Shown one piece after another: positions 46,138 to 55,056 of a stretch of DNA of 64,000 nucleotides. Every line of letters starts with the position of its first letter. Position 1 is the first letter of the stretch. The stretch lies in NCBI RefSeq assembly GCF_046348265.1, contig NZ_JAXMEO010000009.1; one strand, given 5' to 3'. This DNA comes from Pelomonas sp937871895 (GTDB taxonomy: Bacteria > Pseudomonadota > Gammaproteobacteria > Burkholderiales > Burkholderiaceae_C). The notes under the pieces are model-generated. The model ran no database searches and was not told the origin of the DNA. It saw only the letters and a list, made by a program, of their open reading frames with translations. The translations under genes and the position numbers were made by a program.

Positions 46138-47328
46138 ATGGCTTTCAAGTTACTCGGACTGCTGGCACTGCTCGCCCTGCTGGGCCTGTGGTGGTGGTCC
46201 AGGTCCTCGGCCGGCACGCCGCGCCACGGCACGCGACCGCCCGAGCCGACCCCCGCGCCCGCCCACCCGGCGGCGCGCACAGCCGCCACGCCCACCACGC
46301 TGGCGGCCACGCTCAGCATGCCATTGCCGATGGAGCCTGCCGTCGAGCGCACCGTGCTGCTGACCGCCGCCGACATCGCCGAGCTGCGCGAACGCACGCC
46401 GCCCATGCCGCTGCCCCTGCACCCGGTCGAGATCCTCGACCCGCTGCTGACCGAGCCGCTGATGGAAGCGCTGCGGCAGTTGCCCCGGCCACCACGTGCG
46501 CTGCACGAGCTGATGGACGCCGAGTTCGTCCACCGCGCCAGCTCCACCGAGCTGGCCACCCTGGTGCTGGGCGAGCCCACGGTGGCCGCACGCGTCATCG
46601 CCACCGCCAACTCGCCGCTGTTTGGCTTGCAGCAACCGGTCGGCAGCATCGGTCAGGCCACCACCTTCCTGGGCCTCCTGAGCGTGCGGCAGATGTGCCT
46701 GCAGCACATGCTGGCCGCCTGCTTCCAGCCGCGTGACGCGGCGCAGCGCCGCGAGTTCGACCGGCTCTGGCACGCGAGCAACATCGCCGCCGAGCTGTGC
46801 CAGCAACTCGCCACCCGATTGCGCCTGCCCGACGCCGCCAACCTCACCACCTTGCTGGTGCTGTCCTTCCTCGGCCGCCAAGCCGCCGCCGCCCTGCTGC
46901 CCGACGCCGAGCTGCTGGCGCACCTGAACGTCTACGAGCGTGCCGTGCACGAGCAGAAGGAACTGGGCCTGGCCGCCCACGAGCTGGGTCACCTGCTGAT
47001 GCGCGCCTGGGACCTGCCCTTTGACCTCTTGCAAGACGCCCGCACCGTCGGCTCGCTGCGCTTCGACCCCGACCTGCGCCTCGCGCCCGAGCGCGAGGCC
47101 GGGCTCACGCTGTGCACGCTGTGCGCCATGCTGGGCGAACGCATCGCCGGGGGCGACCTGGCCGATCCATTGTTCGACCCCTTGCATGACCCGCGCCCCG
47201 ACATGCAGGCCCTGCGGCACCGGCTGGCGCTGCCGGCGCTGGCTGGTCTTTCGGCGGAGCTGCGCTCGGCGCCGCTGCAGCGCCTGCTGGACCGCCTGAC
47301 CGGCCATGCAGTTCAGACAACGATGTAG
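46138..47328 (+). CDS. Membrane-anchored HDOD-domain protein
   Basis: A 396-residue protein with one N-terminal membrane helix (MAFKLLGLLALLALLGLWWW), a Pro/Ala-rich periplasm-or-linker stretch, and an HDOD domain at about 110-330: PPRALHELMDAEFVHRAS, LVLGEPTVAARVIATANSPLFGL, GLLSVRQMCLQHML, then AAHELGHLLMRAWDLP. HDOD domains are non-catalytic relatives of HD phosphohydrolases found in signalling. AAAGGA seven bases before the ATG supports the start. Divergent from uup. Confidence 0.85.
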   Translation: MAFKLLGLLALLALLGLWWWSRSSAGTPRHGTRPPEPTPAPAHPAARTAATPTTLAATLSMPLPMEPAVERTVLLTAADIAELRERTPPMPLPLHPVEILDPLLTEPLMEALRQLPRPPRALHELMDAEFVHRASSTELATLVLGEPTVAARVIATANSPLFGLQQPVGSIGQATTFLGLLSVRQMCLQHMLAACFQPRDAAQRREFDRLWHASNIAAELCQQLATRLRLPDAANLTTLLVLSFLGRQAAAALLPDAELLAHLNVYERAVHEQKELGLAAHELGHLLMRAWDLPFDLLQDARTVGSLRFDPDLRLAPEREAGLTLCTLCAMLGERIAGGDLADPLFDPLHDPRPDMQALRHRLALPALAGLSAELRSAPLQRLLDRLTGHAVQTTM

Positions 47329-47345
47329 CCCTTTCGCTGCGGCGT

Positions 47346-47388
47346 CTCGGTGACCCTGGCAAGCGTGCCAGGGCTGCCGAGCTTTTTG
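47346..47388 (+). terminator. Rho-independent terminator after the HDOD gene
   Basis: Inner stem CCCTGGCA/TGCCAGGG with an AGCG loop, outer pairing CTCGG/CCGAG, then CTTTTTG. It lies 18 bases after the HDOD stop and separates that gene from the phosphodiesterase gene. Confidence 0.8.
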
Positions 47389-47458
47389 TTGAAAACGCGG
47401 TGACAAGCCGCGGCGCTTCAACTACGCTTGGCAGCTCACGCCTCGGTGAGGGCGGTTC

Positions 47459-49741
47459 ATGGCGGAAGTGAGCGGCGGAGACATGCCAGAAAGCCATAAC
47501 AACAGGGACGACGATCTTCTCGACATCGTGGACGACACCGAGCCGCCTGGGCCGGGTGTCGAAGGCGGGCCGCAGCCGTGGCGCATCCTGATCGTCGATG
47601 ACGATGCCGACGTGCACCGTGCCACCGAGTTGGCGATGCAGGGCCTCTTGATCGAACGGCGGCCCTGCAGCTTCCTGCATGCCCGCTCCGCCGGCGAGGC
47701 CCGCCAGGTGTTGGCGCACGAAGACGACATTGCCGTCGTGCTGCTCGATGTGGTCATGGAGACCGAGGACGCCGGCCTGAAACTGGTGCACCACATCCGC
47801 AACGACCTGCGCAACGAAACCATCCGTATCGTGCTGCGCACCGGGCAGCCGGGCTATGCCCCCGAGATCGAGACCGTCCAGGCCTACGACATCAATGACT
47901 ACAAGACCAAGTCCGAGCTGACGCGCACGCGGCTTTACACGGTGCTCACGGCCGCCATCCGGTCCTACCGCCAGCTCTGCGCGCTGGAAGCCAGCCGGCG
48001 TGGGCTGGAAATGATCGTCGAGTCCAGCGCCAGCCTCTCACGCATTCGCGGCATAACGCGTTTCGCTGAGGGCGTGGTCACGCAGATCTGCGCCTTGCTC
48101 GGCATCCTGCCCGAAGGCTTGGTGTGCGCGCAGCTCGATGGCGAGTCCGATGTGCGCATCGTGGCGGCGGCCGGCCAGTTCGCCAGCCTGATTGATCGCC
48201 CCATCTCGGCCATCCGGATCGATGCCGTGCGCGAGCGCCTGCTGCGCTGCCTGGAGCTCAAGACCAGCCTCTACGACGCCGGCACCTGCCTCTACTTCGG
48301 CATGGGCGAGGGCCGCGCCATGGCGGCGCTGGTGGACGCCCACCGCGAGCTCGACGAACTCGACCATCAGCTGTTGCGCGCTTTCTGTTCCAACATCGCC
48401 GTCGGCTTCGAGAACGTCGTGCTCTACAGCCAGTTGCTCGACCAGGCCTACAACGACCAACTGCTGCACCTGCCCAACCGCACCCGCTTTGCCGAGCTGC
48501 TGGACCGCAATCTCAAGGACCCGCACGGCGTCACGCTCGCGCTGATCGACATCGACGACTTCTCCGACATCAACGACGCCTTCGGCCACGCCTTTGGCGA
48601 TCAGGTGCTGCGCGCCGTGGCCATGCGGCTGGTCGAAGTGATGGGCCTGTCCACCGCGATGGCGCGCGTCGGGGCCGACATCTTTGGCGTGCTCGGCGTT
48701 CAATCCAAGGTCAACCCCGAGACCGTCACCGCTGCCTTCGACGAGCCCATCGTCGTGTCCGGCGAGCGCCTGCAGCTCTCCGCCACCACCGGCCTGGTGC
48801 GGCTCGGCGAGTCGCAGTCCGTGGGCTCTGAGCTGCTGCTCGACGCGCAAATCGCCCTCAAACGCGCCAAGCAAGCGCACCGTGGCGCCTCGCAGTACTT
48901 CTCTGACGCCATGGGCACTGACGCGCGCGAGCGCTTCAAGCTGCTCAAGGGCCTGCGCATGAGCTTTGAAGAGAATCGCCTCTTCCTGGCCTACCAACCG
49001 CAGGTGGACCTCGCCACCGGCCGCTGCATCGGTGCCGAAGCCCTGCTGCGCTGGCGCGACGAGCACGGCAAGTTCATCCCGCCCGACCAGTTCATCCCGC
49101 TGGCCGAGCAGTCCGGCCTGATCGTGCACATCGGCGAGTTCGTGCTGCGCACCGCCTGCTTCGAGCTGCGCCGCATCATCGACGCCGGCCACGCGGACTT
49201 CCGCATGGCGGTCAACATCTCGCTCGCCCAATTCCGCCACGCCAACTTCCTGAACTCGGTGCAATCCGCCATGCGGGACAGCGGTGTACCCGCCGCGAAC
49301 CTCGAACTCGAAATCACCGAGTCCATCGCCATGGAGGACCCATCCTTCATCCTGCGCGTGCTGGAGGAGGTCAAGCAGCCCGGCGTCACCGTCGCCATCG
49401 ACGACTTCGGCACCGGGTTCTCGTCGCTCAGCCAGCTGCGCCGCCTCAAGGTGGACCGCCTCAAGATCGACCGCGCCTTTGTCCAGGAGGCCCAGGCCTC
49501 CGAGGCTGGCGCCACCATCGCCATGATGGTCGTCAACCTCGGCCGCAGCCTGGGGCTGACGGTGATTGCCGAAGGCATCGAGACCGAGGAGCAGCGACAG
49601 CATCTGCTCAACCTCGGCTGCCATGAAGGACAGGGGTGGCTGTTCGCCCGACCGCAGGCCGCCGAGCAGTTGGAGGAGTGGCTTCGGCAGGAAGGCGCGC
49701 GTGCGGCCGCCAGCAAGGCCGAGCAGGCCAGCGTCTCCTGA
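47459..49741 (+). CDS. REC-DUF3369-GGDEF-EAL cyclic-di-GMP phosphodiesterase
   Basis: A 760-residue response regulator. The receiver has VDDD near 47, phospho-Asp97 in LLDVVM and a TGQPGYAPEIE loop; DUF3369 spans about 165-335; the GGDEF domain (about 340-490) is degenerate, with GADIF at the active site; the EAL domain (about 500-745) keeps EALLRW, AVNISLAQF, ELEITES, DDFGTGFSS, KIDR and AEGIET, so it should be an active c-di-GMP phosphodiesterase. The GGDEF part may only bind GTP. ATG at 47459 with GAGGG upstream; a start at MPESHNN is possible. Confidence 0.93.
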   Translation: MAEVSGGDMPESHNNRDDDLLDIVDDTEPPGPGVEGGPQPWRILIVDDDADVHRATELAMQGLLIERRPCSFLHARSAGEARQVLAHEDDIAVVLLDVVMETEDAGLKLVHHIRNDLRNETIRIVLRTGQPGYAPEIETVQAYDINDYKTKSELTRTRLYTVLTAAIRSYRQLCALEASRRGLEMIVESSASLSRIRGITRFAEGVVTQICALLGILPEGLVCAQLDGESDVRIVAAAGQFASLIDRPISAIRIDAVRERLLRCLELKTSLYDAGTCLYFGMGEGRAMAALVDAHRELDELDHQLLRAFCSNIAVGFENVVLYSQLLDQAYNDQLLHLPNRTRFAELLDRNLKDPHGVTLALIDIDDFSDINDAFGHAFGDQVLRAVAMRLVEVMGLSTAMARVGADIFGVLGVQSKVNPETVTAAFDEPIVVSGERLQLSATTGLVRLGESQSVGSELLLDAQIALKRAKQAHRGASQYFSDAMGTDARERFKLLKGLRMSFEENRLFLAYQPQVDLATGRCIGAEALLRWRDEHGKFIPPDQFIPLAEQSGLIVHIGEFVLRTACFELRRIIDAGHADFRMAVNISLAQFRHANFLNSVQSAMRDSGVPAANLELEITESIAMEDPSFILRVLEEVKQPGVTVAIDDFGTGFSSLSQLRRLKVDRLKIDRAFVQEAQASEAGATIAMMVVNLGRSLGLTVIAEGIETEEQRQHLLNLGCHEGQGWLFARPQAAEQLEEWLRQEGARAAASKAEQASVS

Positions 49742-49916
49742 GTCAACGCCGGGCCGCCCCCGGTGAACGCCTCCCCTCGGGGGCCCGACGCGCGGCGGCA
49801 GGTCTGAGGGCACTCCTCAGCACGAAACCCGACGTAACGGATCGCAGGGGCTTTCTCTGAGGCGCCAAGGGCCGGCAGCTTTTACAGTGTCGGCCGTTCG
49901 TAACCCAGGAGACCCC

Positions 49917-51128
49917 ATGTCTGCCAAGATCCTCGTCGCCCAAGGCGGCGGCCCGACCGCCGTGATCAACCAGAGCCTTGTCGGCGTCGTGCTCGAAGCG
50001 CGCCGCCAGGCCGGCGTCACCGCCGTCTACGGCGCCCGCCACGGCGTGCGCGGCATCATCAACGAGGACTTTGTCGACCTCGGCCAGGAAACCAGCCACA
50101 ACCTCGAACTGGTTGCCGGCACGCCCGCCGCCGCGCTGGGTTCCACCCGTGACAAGCCCGACGCCGCCTACTGCCACAAGATCTTCACGGTCCTGCAGGC
50201 CCACGGCATCACGCACTTCTTCTACATCGGCGGCAACGACTCGTCGGACACCGTCCGCATCGTGGCCGAGGAAGCCAAGGCGGCCAACTACCCGCTACGC
50301 TGCATCCACATCCCCAAGACCATCGACAACGACCTGGTCGGCAATGACCACACGCCCGGCTTCGCCTCGGCCGCGCGCTTCGTCGTCCAGGCCTTCGCCG
50401 GCGCCAACCTCGACAACGCCGCCCTGCCCGGCGTCTACGTCGGCGTCGTCATGGGCCGCCACGCTGGCTTCCTGACCGCCGCCTCGGCCCTCGCCAAGAA
50501 GTTCGAAGACGACGGCCCGCACCTGATCTATGTCCCTGAGCGCACCTTCGACATCGACAAGTTCCGCGCCGACGTCAAGGCCACCTACGACAAGTACGGC
50601 CGCTGCGTGATCGCCGTCTCCGAGGGCATCCACGATGCCGACGGCACGCCCATCCTGTCCAAGCTCGCGGGCGACCTGGAGCGTGACGCCCACGGCAACG
50701 TGCAGCTGAGCGGCACCGGCGCGCTGGCTGACCTGCTCTGCGAAGAAATCAAGAAGACCGGCATCAAGCGCGTGCGTGGCGACACCTTCGGCTACCTGCA
50801 GCGCAGTTTTGTCGGCTGCGTGTCGGACGTCGACCAGCGCGAAGCCCGTGAAGTGGGCGAGAAGGCCGTGCAGTTCGCCTTCCACGGCAAGGACAACGGC
50901 TCCGTCGCCATCAAGCGCGTCGGCTACTACTCGGTCAACTACGAGCTGATCCCGCTGTCCGCCGTGGCCGCCAAGACCCGCCACATGGAAGACGAGTTCA
51001 TCGCCGCCAGCGGCACCGACGTCACCGACGCCTTCCGCCTCTACCTGCGCCCCCTGCTCGGCTCCGACATGCCCGACGCCTACCGCCTGCGCCCCAACGC
51101 CGTGGCCAAGGTGCTGAACAAGGGTTGA
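49917..51128 (+). CDS. 6-phosphofructokinase, possibly pyrophosphate-dependent
   Basis: A 403-residue PFK-family enzyme that phosphorylates fructose-6-phosphate. AQGGGPTAVINQSLVG at the N-terminus, PKTIDNDLVGNDHTPGF with catalytic Asp near 135, and MGRHAGFLTAA are present. Length and PKTIDND fit the PPi-type/mixed group better than E. coli PfkA (320 residues). At the phosphate-donor loop it reads IGGNDSSDT, not the GGDG of ATP enzymes or the usual GGDD of PPi enzymes, so donor choice is uncertain. GGAG precedes the ATG at 49917. Confidence 0.88.
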   Translation: MSAKILVAQGGGPTAVINQSLVGVVLEARRQAGVTAVYGARHGVRGIINEDFVDLGQETSHNLELVAGTPAAALGSTRDKPDAAYCHKIFTVLQAHGITHFFYIGGNDSSDTVRIVAEEAKAANYPLRCIHIPKTIDNDLVGNDHTPGFASAARFVVQAFAGANLDNAALPGVYVGVVMGRHAGFLTAASALAKKFEDDGPHLIYVPERTFDIDKFRADVKATYDKYGRCVIAVSEGIHDADGTPILSKLAGDLERDAHGNVQLSGTGALADLLCEEIKKTGIKRVRGDTFGYLQRSFVGCVSDVDQREAREVGEKAVQFAFHGKDNGSVAIKRVGYYSVNYELIPLSAVAAKTRHMEDEFIAASGTDVTDAFRLYLRPLLGSDMPDAYRLRPNAVAKVLNKG

Positions 51129-51147
51129 TCGGTCTCAGGCCCAACCC

Positions 51148-51183
51148 AACGCCCGCAGCGCGCAAGCCCTGCGGGCGTTTTCA
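51148..51183 (+). terminator. Terminator after the phosphofructokinase gene
   Basis: An 11-bp perfect stem AACGCCCGCAG/CTGCGGGCGTT with a 10-base loop, then TTCATT. It begins 20 bases after the stop and touches the end of the convergent J-domain gene. Confidence 0.8.
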
Positions 51184-52779
51184 TTCCGGCTTGGCGGGCA
51201 GCAACCGGGCAAGCACCCAGTCATCGATCTTTCTCTGTGCGAAGCCTGCCACCAGGTTCCCGAGCACCCAGATCAGGAACATGCTCGACGGCGACACCTG
51301 GATGGGGTCCGCCAGCACCACGGGCGCCAGCGCGCAGAAGGCCGGCAGCATGGCGAACGGGTAGCCCCAGCGCTGCGCCAGCGCCAGCGAATTCAACACG
51401 GGCCGGAAGGACCACTCCAGCACGCCCTTGAGGCGAACACGGCCTTCGGACGCGGCGGCCCCAACAAGCATCCACAGCACGCCCAGCATCGCGGCAGCCT
51501 CCACACCCAGTCGTCGGCCTTGCCACTCAATGAAGAGCGCACAAACCAAGGGCGACAACCCAGCGATGACCAGGCCATGCACTTCATCCAACGGCCAGGC
51601 CAGGAGCACCCCAGCCAACCCCACCGTCAACACCGCAAAAACAGCAAGCTCATGGCCTGCGCCTTGAAGGCCGAGCACGGCTGGCAAGTCAGTGGCTGCC
51701 AGGCCGCAGGCCGCCAGCAACACCGCCATGCCTGCCAAAGGCTGCGCAGCGTGCTGGCGCCAGCGTCGCAGTCGGGGCAGTTGTTCGGTCGGCGGTGGTG
51801 CCCGTCCGGCACGCGTGAGGCTGAGGCCGCGCGTGAACAGATTGCCCACCATCGCCCCCATCCAGAACCAGGCCCACACGGCGACCGCCAGGAACGCAGT
51901 AGGCCCCAAGGCCATGACCCAGTCGCCCGTCATCAAATACGCCACCAACGCGAAGCCCAGTAGCGTGATCGCCCAACGAGCCCGGCGCCCCCAGGTCAGC
52001 GTGTTGAGGAGTCGCGCTTGCGATAGGCCATCCAGCCCGAGGCGGGCCCAGGTCTCGCCGGACAGGGCGCGCAACTGTTCGGCGAACAGGTGCACAGACA
52101 GCATCGCCAGCCAACGCGCACGCCGCTGGCTCCCCTGCTGCAGCTCGGTGTTCAAGGCCTGCAAGGGCTCGGCAAATGCAAGCAGGCGCGGATCGGACAC
52201 CGGCGGTGGCAGGCGTGCCATCAACACCTGCTCCAGAGTCGCCGTCAGCTCAGGGCCCAGCTCACGGGTGCTGCGGTAGTCGCCCAGCCAGCCGAAGTGC
52301 GCTGCCAGGGCGCGAAGTAGGTCTGCAGGCAGCCGGTCGTTCGCCACCACCCACTGTGCGAACAGGGCCGATGCCTGCGGCTGTGCGCGCAGCGGAAGGT
52401 CCATCAGCTGCGCGTGGACCACCGGCCAGATGGCGAGCAACTGAGCCTCGCCACCGGTGCTCCAAGCCGCCTCCAACGCGCCGACCAGGTCCTGAGGGTC
52501 CGACGGTGCCGGCGGTGTCTCGTCATCACGCGGCGCGAGCGCCACCACGGCAGCAGGCTCCAGCATTGACACGTCGGCCTGCGCGTCCGGTGAAGCAACT
52601 TCTGAGGCCTGCCACCGAGCCCAGTCTTGCGCACGCCCATAGGCCTCCCGCAGCGCCTGGTAGGCCGCCGCGTCATCGTCCGGCCTCGTGACCTTGAGCT
52701 TGAGTGCATAGGCCTTCTTGATCGCGGCCAGGTCGCTCGTCGGTTCCAGCCCGAGCAGGGCCCAGTCGTTGTCCCACAT
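51181..52779 (-). CDS. J-domain-like membrane protein paired with HscC
   Basis: A 532-residue protein. Residues about 1-55 have the J-domain pattern (DWALLGLEPTSDLAAIKKAYALKL, then AAAYQALREAYGRA), but the HPD tripeptide that activates Hsp70 reads RPD (VTRPDDD). A hydrophilic middle of about 200 residues is followed by seven or so hydrophobic helices (about 270-520), so the J-like part should face the cytoplasm. The stop-to-start spacing with hscC is: hscC ends 3 bases before this ATG on the same strand. In E. coli HscC works with membrane J-proteins DjlB/DjlC, which this resembles in design. Confidence 0.72.
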   Translation of the reverse strand: MWDNDWALLGLEPTSDLAAIKKAYALKLKVTRPDDDAAAYQALREAYGRAQDWARWQASEVASPDAQADVSMLEPAAVVALAPRDDETPPAPSDPQDLVGALEAAWSTGGEAQLLAIWPVVHAQLMDLPLRAQPQASALFAQWVVANDRLPADLLRALAAHFGWLGDYRSTRELGPELTATLEQVLMARLPPPVSDPRLLAFAEPLQALNTELQQGSQRRARWLAMLSVHLFAEQLRALSGETWARLGLDGLSQARLLNTLTWGRRARWAITLLGFALVAYLMTGDWVMALGPTAFLAVAVWAWFWMGAMVGNLFTRGLSLTRAGRAPPPTEQLPRLRRWRQHAAQPLAGMAVLLAACGLAATDLPAVLGLQGAGHELAVFAVLTVGLAGVLLAWPLDEVHGLVIAGLSPLVCALFIEWQGRRLGVEAAAMLGVLWMLVGAAASEGRVRLKGVLEWSFRPVLNSLALAQRWGYPFAMLPAFCALAPVVLADPIQVSPSSMFLIWVLGNLVAGFAQRKIDDWVLARLLPAKPE

Positions 52780-52782
52780 GAC

Positions 52783-54495
52783 TCAGAAGCGGAAGCCGCG
52801 GTCGATGGAATCAAGCTGCTCACGCAGCGCCTGCCGCGCCGCCCGAATGGCACGGGCGTCCTGACTCTCCAGCGCGGCCTCGAAGGCCGCCAGCCAGTCC
52901 TGGATCATCACGCGGTCGTTGCCGAGGCGGTCTTCAAAGAGGCGCTTGGCGCGCTCCAGCTGGTAGCGGTTGTCCTGCTCGTCGCGCGGGTGGCGCTTGA
53001 GGGCCGCCAAGCGTGCGCGGGCCTCCGCCAATTCCTCAGGGCTGAGACGGGCGCCACGGCTCTCGATCACCAGCTCGTGCTGCGCGCCATCGGGCCAGGT
53101 TCGGGCTTCGACTTCGAGCAGCCCGTTGGCGTCATAGGTGAAGCGCACCTCCACGCCCGCCTCGCCAGCGGGCTTGGGCTCAACGGCAATTTCCAGCTTG
53201 CCCAGGCCCAGGTTCTCGGAGCCGATGGGCGACTCGCCCTGACGCACATCGAGCAGGATCACTCGCTGCTTGTCGACCATGGTGTGGAAGTGGCCCGTGC
53301 GGGACACCGGCACCGGCGTGTTGCGCTCGATCAGCGGCGAGAAGCGGTCGTCCACCTGTCGTTCGCCAATCTGGGTGGAGGTGATGATGCCCAGCGAATA
53401 GGGCATGACGTCGGTCAGCACCACGTCGTCCAGCGCGGCATCGCGGGCCTTGAGCCCGGCCTGCACGCCCGCGCCCAGGGCCACCGCCAAGTCGGGGTCG
53501 AGATGGCGCAGCGGCAGGCGCTGGAAGAGGCGCGTGACGAGCTGGCGGATCATGGGCATGCGCGTCGCACCGCCCACCAGCACGACCTCCGAGAGGCCGC
53601 TCACGTCGAGCTGCGCGTCGGCCAGCGCTCGCTCGATGGGCCTGCGCAGGCGCTGCAGCAGCTCCTTGCTGGCCTCTTCAAATTCGGCGCGGCTGATGCT
53701 GGCCGCAAGTTCCCGGCCCCGCCAGGTGTGGGTCAACTGCGCCAGGTCCTGCTCTCCCAGATCACGCTTGGCTTGCTCGGCCACGCGCCAGCCGTGGCCT
53801 TCTTCCAACCAGGCCTGGCGCTCAGGGTCGGTGAGGCCCTCAACGCGGCGGATGAAGGCCTGCGCCAGCACGCGGCTGAAATCCTCTCCCCCCAGCCGCG
53901 TGTCACCCGCACTGGCCCGCACCTCAACGACGCCGTCAAAGTACTCCAACACCGACACGTCAAAGGTGCCGCCCCCAAGGTCGAAGACGAGGAACTGGCT
54001 GTGCTCGGGTCGCTCCTGCAGCCCATAGGCCAGGCCGGCCGCCGTGGGTTCGTTCAGCAGGCGCTCGACCTTGAGGCCCGCCAGCTCGCCGGCCGTGCGG
54101 GTGGCGCGCCGCTGAGCGTCGTTGAAGTAGGCCGGTACGGTGATCACGGCCTCGGTCACGGGCTCGCCCAGAAAGGCTTCGGCATCGGCCTTGAGCGACT
54201 GCAGCACCAGGGCCGACAGCTCTTCGGCGCGCAGGCTCTTGCGGTGGCTGCCCGCAATGAGCGGCAGGCTCTTGTCCACGCCCATCCAGCGCTTGAAGGC
54301 CAATTGCGCCGATGCCGGGGCGCTGACGGCACGCTCGCGGGCGGCCAGTCCGATGAGGGTGTGCCCGGCGTCGTCCAGCGCCACGGCCGACGGCGTGAGG
54401 AAGTCGCCGTGCGCGTTCGGGATCAACACCGCGCCACCGTCGCGAAACACCGTGGCAGCGCTGTGCGTGGTACCGAGGTCGATACCCAGAATCAT
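52783..54495 (-). CDS. hscC: Hsp70 family chaperone HscC
   Basis: A 570-residue Hsp70. MILGIDLGTTHSAATVF starts the ATPase domain, VPAYFNDAQRRATRTAGELAG and FDLGGGTFDVSVLEYFDG follow, with VVLVGGATRMPMI near 320; the substrate-binding part is short, and the C-terminal lid is abbreviated, as in HscC rather than DnaK (about 640). The ATG at 54495 gives the family start. Upstream member of a two-gene unit with the J-domain-like gene. Confidence 0.92.
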   Translation of the reverse strand: MILGIDLGTTHSAATVFRDGGAVLIPNAHGDFLTPSAVALDDAGHTLIGLAARERAVSAPASAQLAFKRWMGVDKSLPLIAGSHRKSLRAEELSALVLQSLKADAEAFLGEPVTEAVITVPAYFNDAQRRATRTAGELAGLKVERLLNEPTAAGLAYGLQERPEHSQFLVFDLGGGTFDVSVLEYFDGVVEVRASAGDTRLGGEDFSRVLAQAFIRRVEGLTDPERQAWLEEGHGWRVAEQAKRDLGEQDLAQLTHTWRGRELAASISRAEFEEASKELLQRLRRPIERALADAQLDVSGLSEVVLVGGATRMPMIRQLVTRLFQRLPLRHLDPDLAVALGAGVQAGLKARDAALDDVVLTDVMPYSLGIITSTQIGERQVDDRFSPLIERNTPVPVSRTGHFHTMVDKQRVILLDVRQGESPIGSENLGLGKLEIAVEPKPAGEAGVEVRFTYDANGLLEVEARTWPDGAQHELVIESRGARLSPEELAEARARLAALKRHPRDEQDNRYQLERAKRLFEDRLGNDRVMIQDWLAAFEAALESQDARAIRAARQALREQLDSIDRGFRF

Positions 54496-54556
54496 GACCA
54501 AGCCTCCCTGTTGTGCAGGGGCGCTAGCGTAGCGGCACTCGCGGGCGGCCCCGCCT

Positions 54557-55009
54557 CTAGGGTGCCGGTTTGACCAGCCGCTTGTGCGCCTCCGGCACGC
54601 CAACGAGGGCCGCCGAGCCGAAGTGAAGGTGGTACTCGGCCACCATCTCGCCCGACTGCAGCACGGGATCGGTCTCGGCGTGCTGCCTGGCGGTGGCGAT
54701 GTCGGTCACGGCCATGATGAAGATGCCGCGCCAGCCATCGACGCCGTCCATCGGCCCCGCATAGACCAGCACGCCGTCGTTGGCGAGCCGGCCCATGTTG
54801 GCGAAGTGGCCCTTGAACATCGCGTCCCGCTCCGGGCCGGCCGGCATGGGCTTGGGGCCGGTCTTGAGCAGCACAAAAACGTATTTGCGCAGCCCCTGGT
54901 CATTGGCGCCCCAGGCCTTGGCGAGGGCCGCGTCATAAACGGGCGCTGGCTGCGCGTGGCCAGCCAGGCTGAGGCAGGACAGGGTCAGGGCAATGAGCAG
55001 GCGGCGCAT
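54557..55009 (-). CDS. Exported YciI-like protein
   Basis: A 150-residue protein with a signal peptide (MRRLLIALTLSCLSLAGHAQ) and a ferredoxin-fold YciI-like domain: KYVFVLLKTGPKP, HFANMGRLANDGVLVYAGPM, RGIFIMAVTDIATAR and GEMVAEYHLHF. Function unknown for exported members. AGGAG six bases before the ATG at 55009. Confidence 0.8.
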   Translation of the reverse strand: MRRLLIALTLSCLSLAGHAQPAPVYDAALAKAWGANDQGLRKYVFVLLKTGPKPMPAGPERDAMFKGHFANMGRLANDGVLVYAGPMDGVDGWRGIFIMAVTDIATARQHAETDPVLQSGEMVAEYHLHFGSAALVGVPEAHKRLVKPAP

Positions 55010-55056
55010 GGGGGGCTCCTGGATCGAGCAGCGCCGATTGTGGACGTGGCAGCGCC

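Noticed and set aside
49742..49916. GC-rich hairpin (GCCCCCG/CGGGGGC) after the phosphodiesterase gene as a terminator.
   Set aside because: The loop is long and there is no T-run after the stem, so it was not listed as a terminator.
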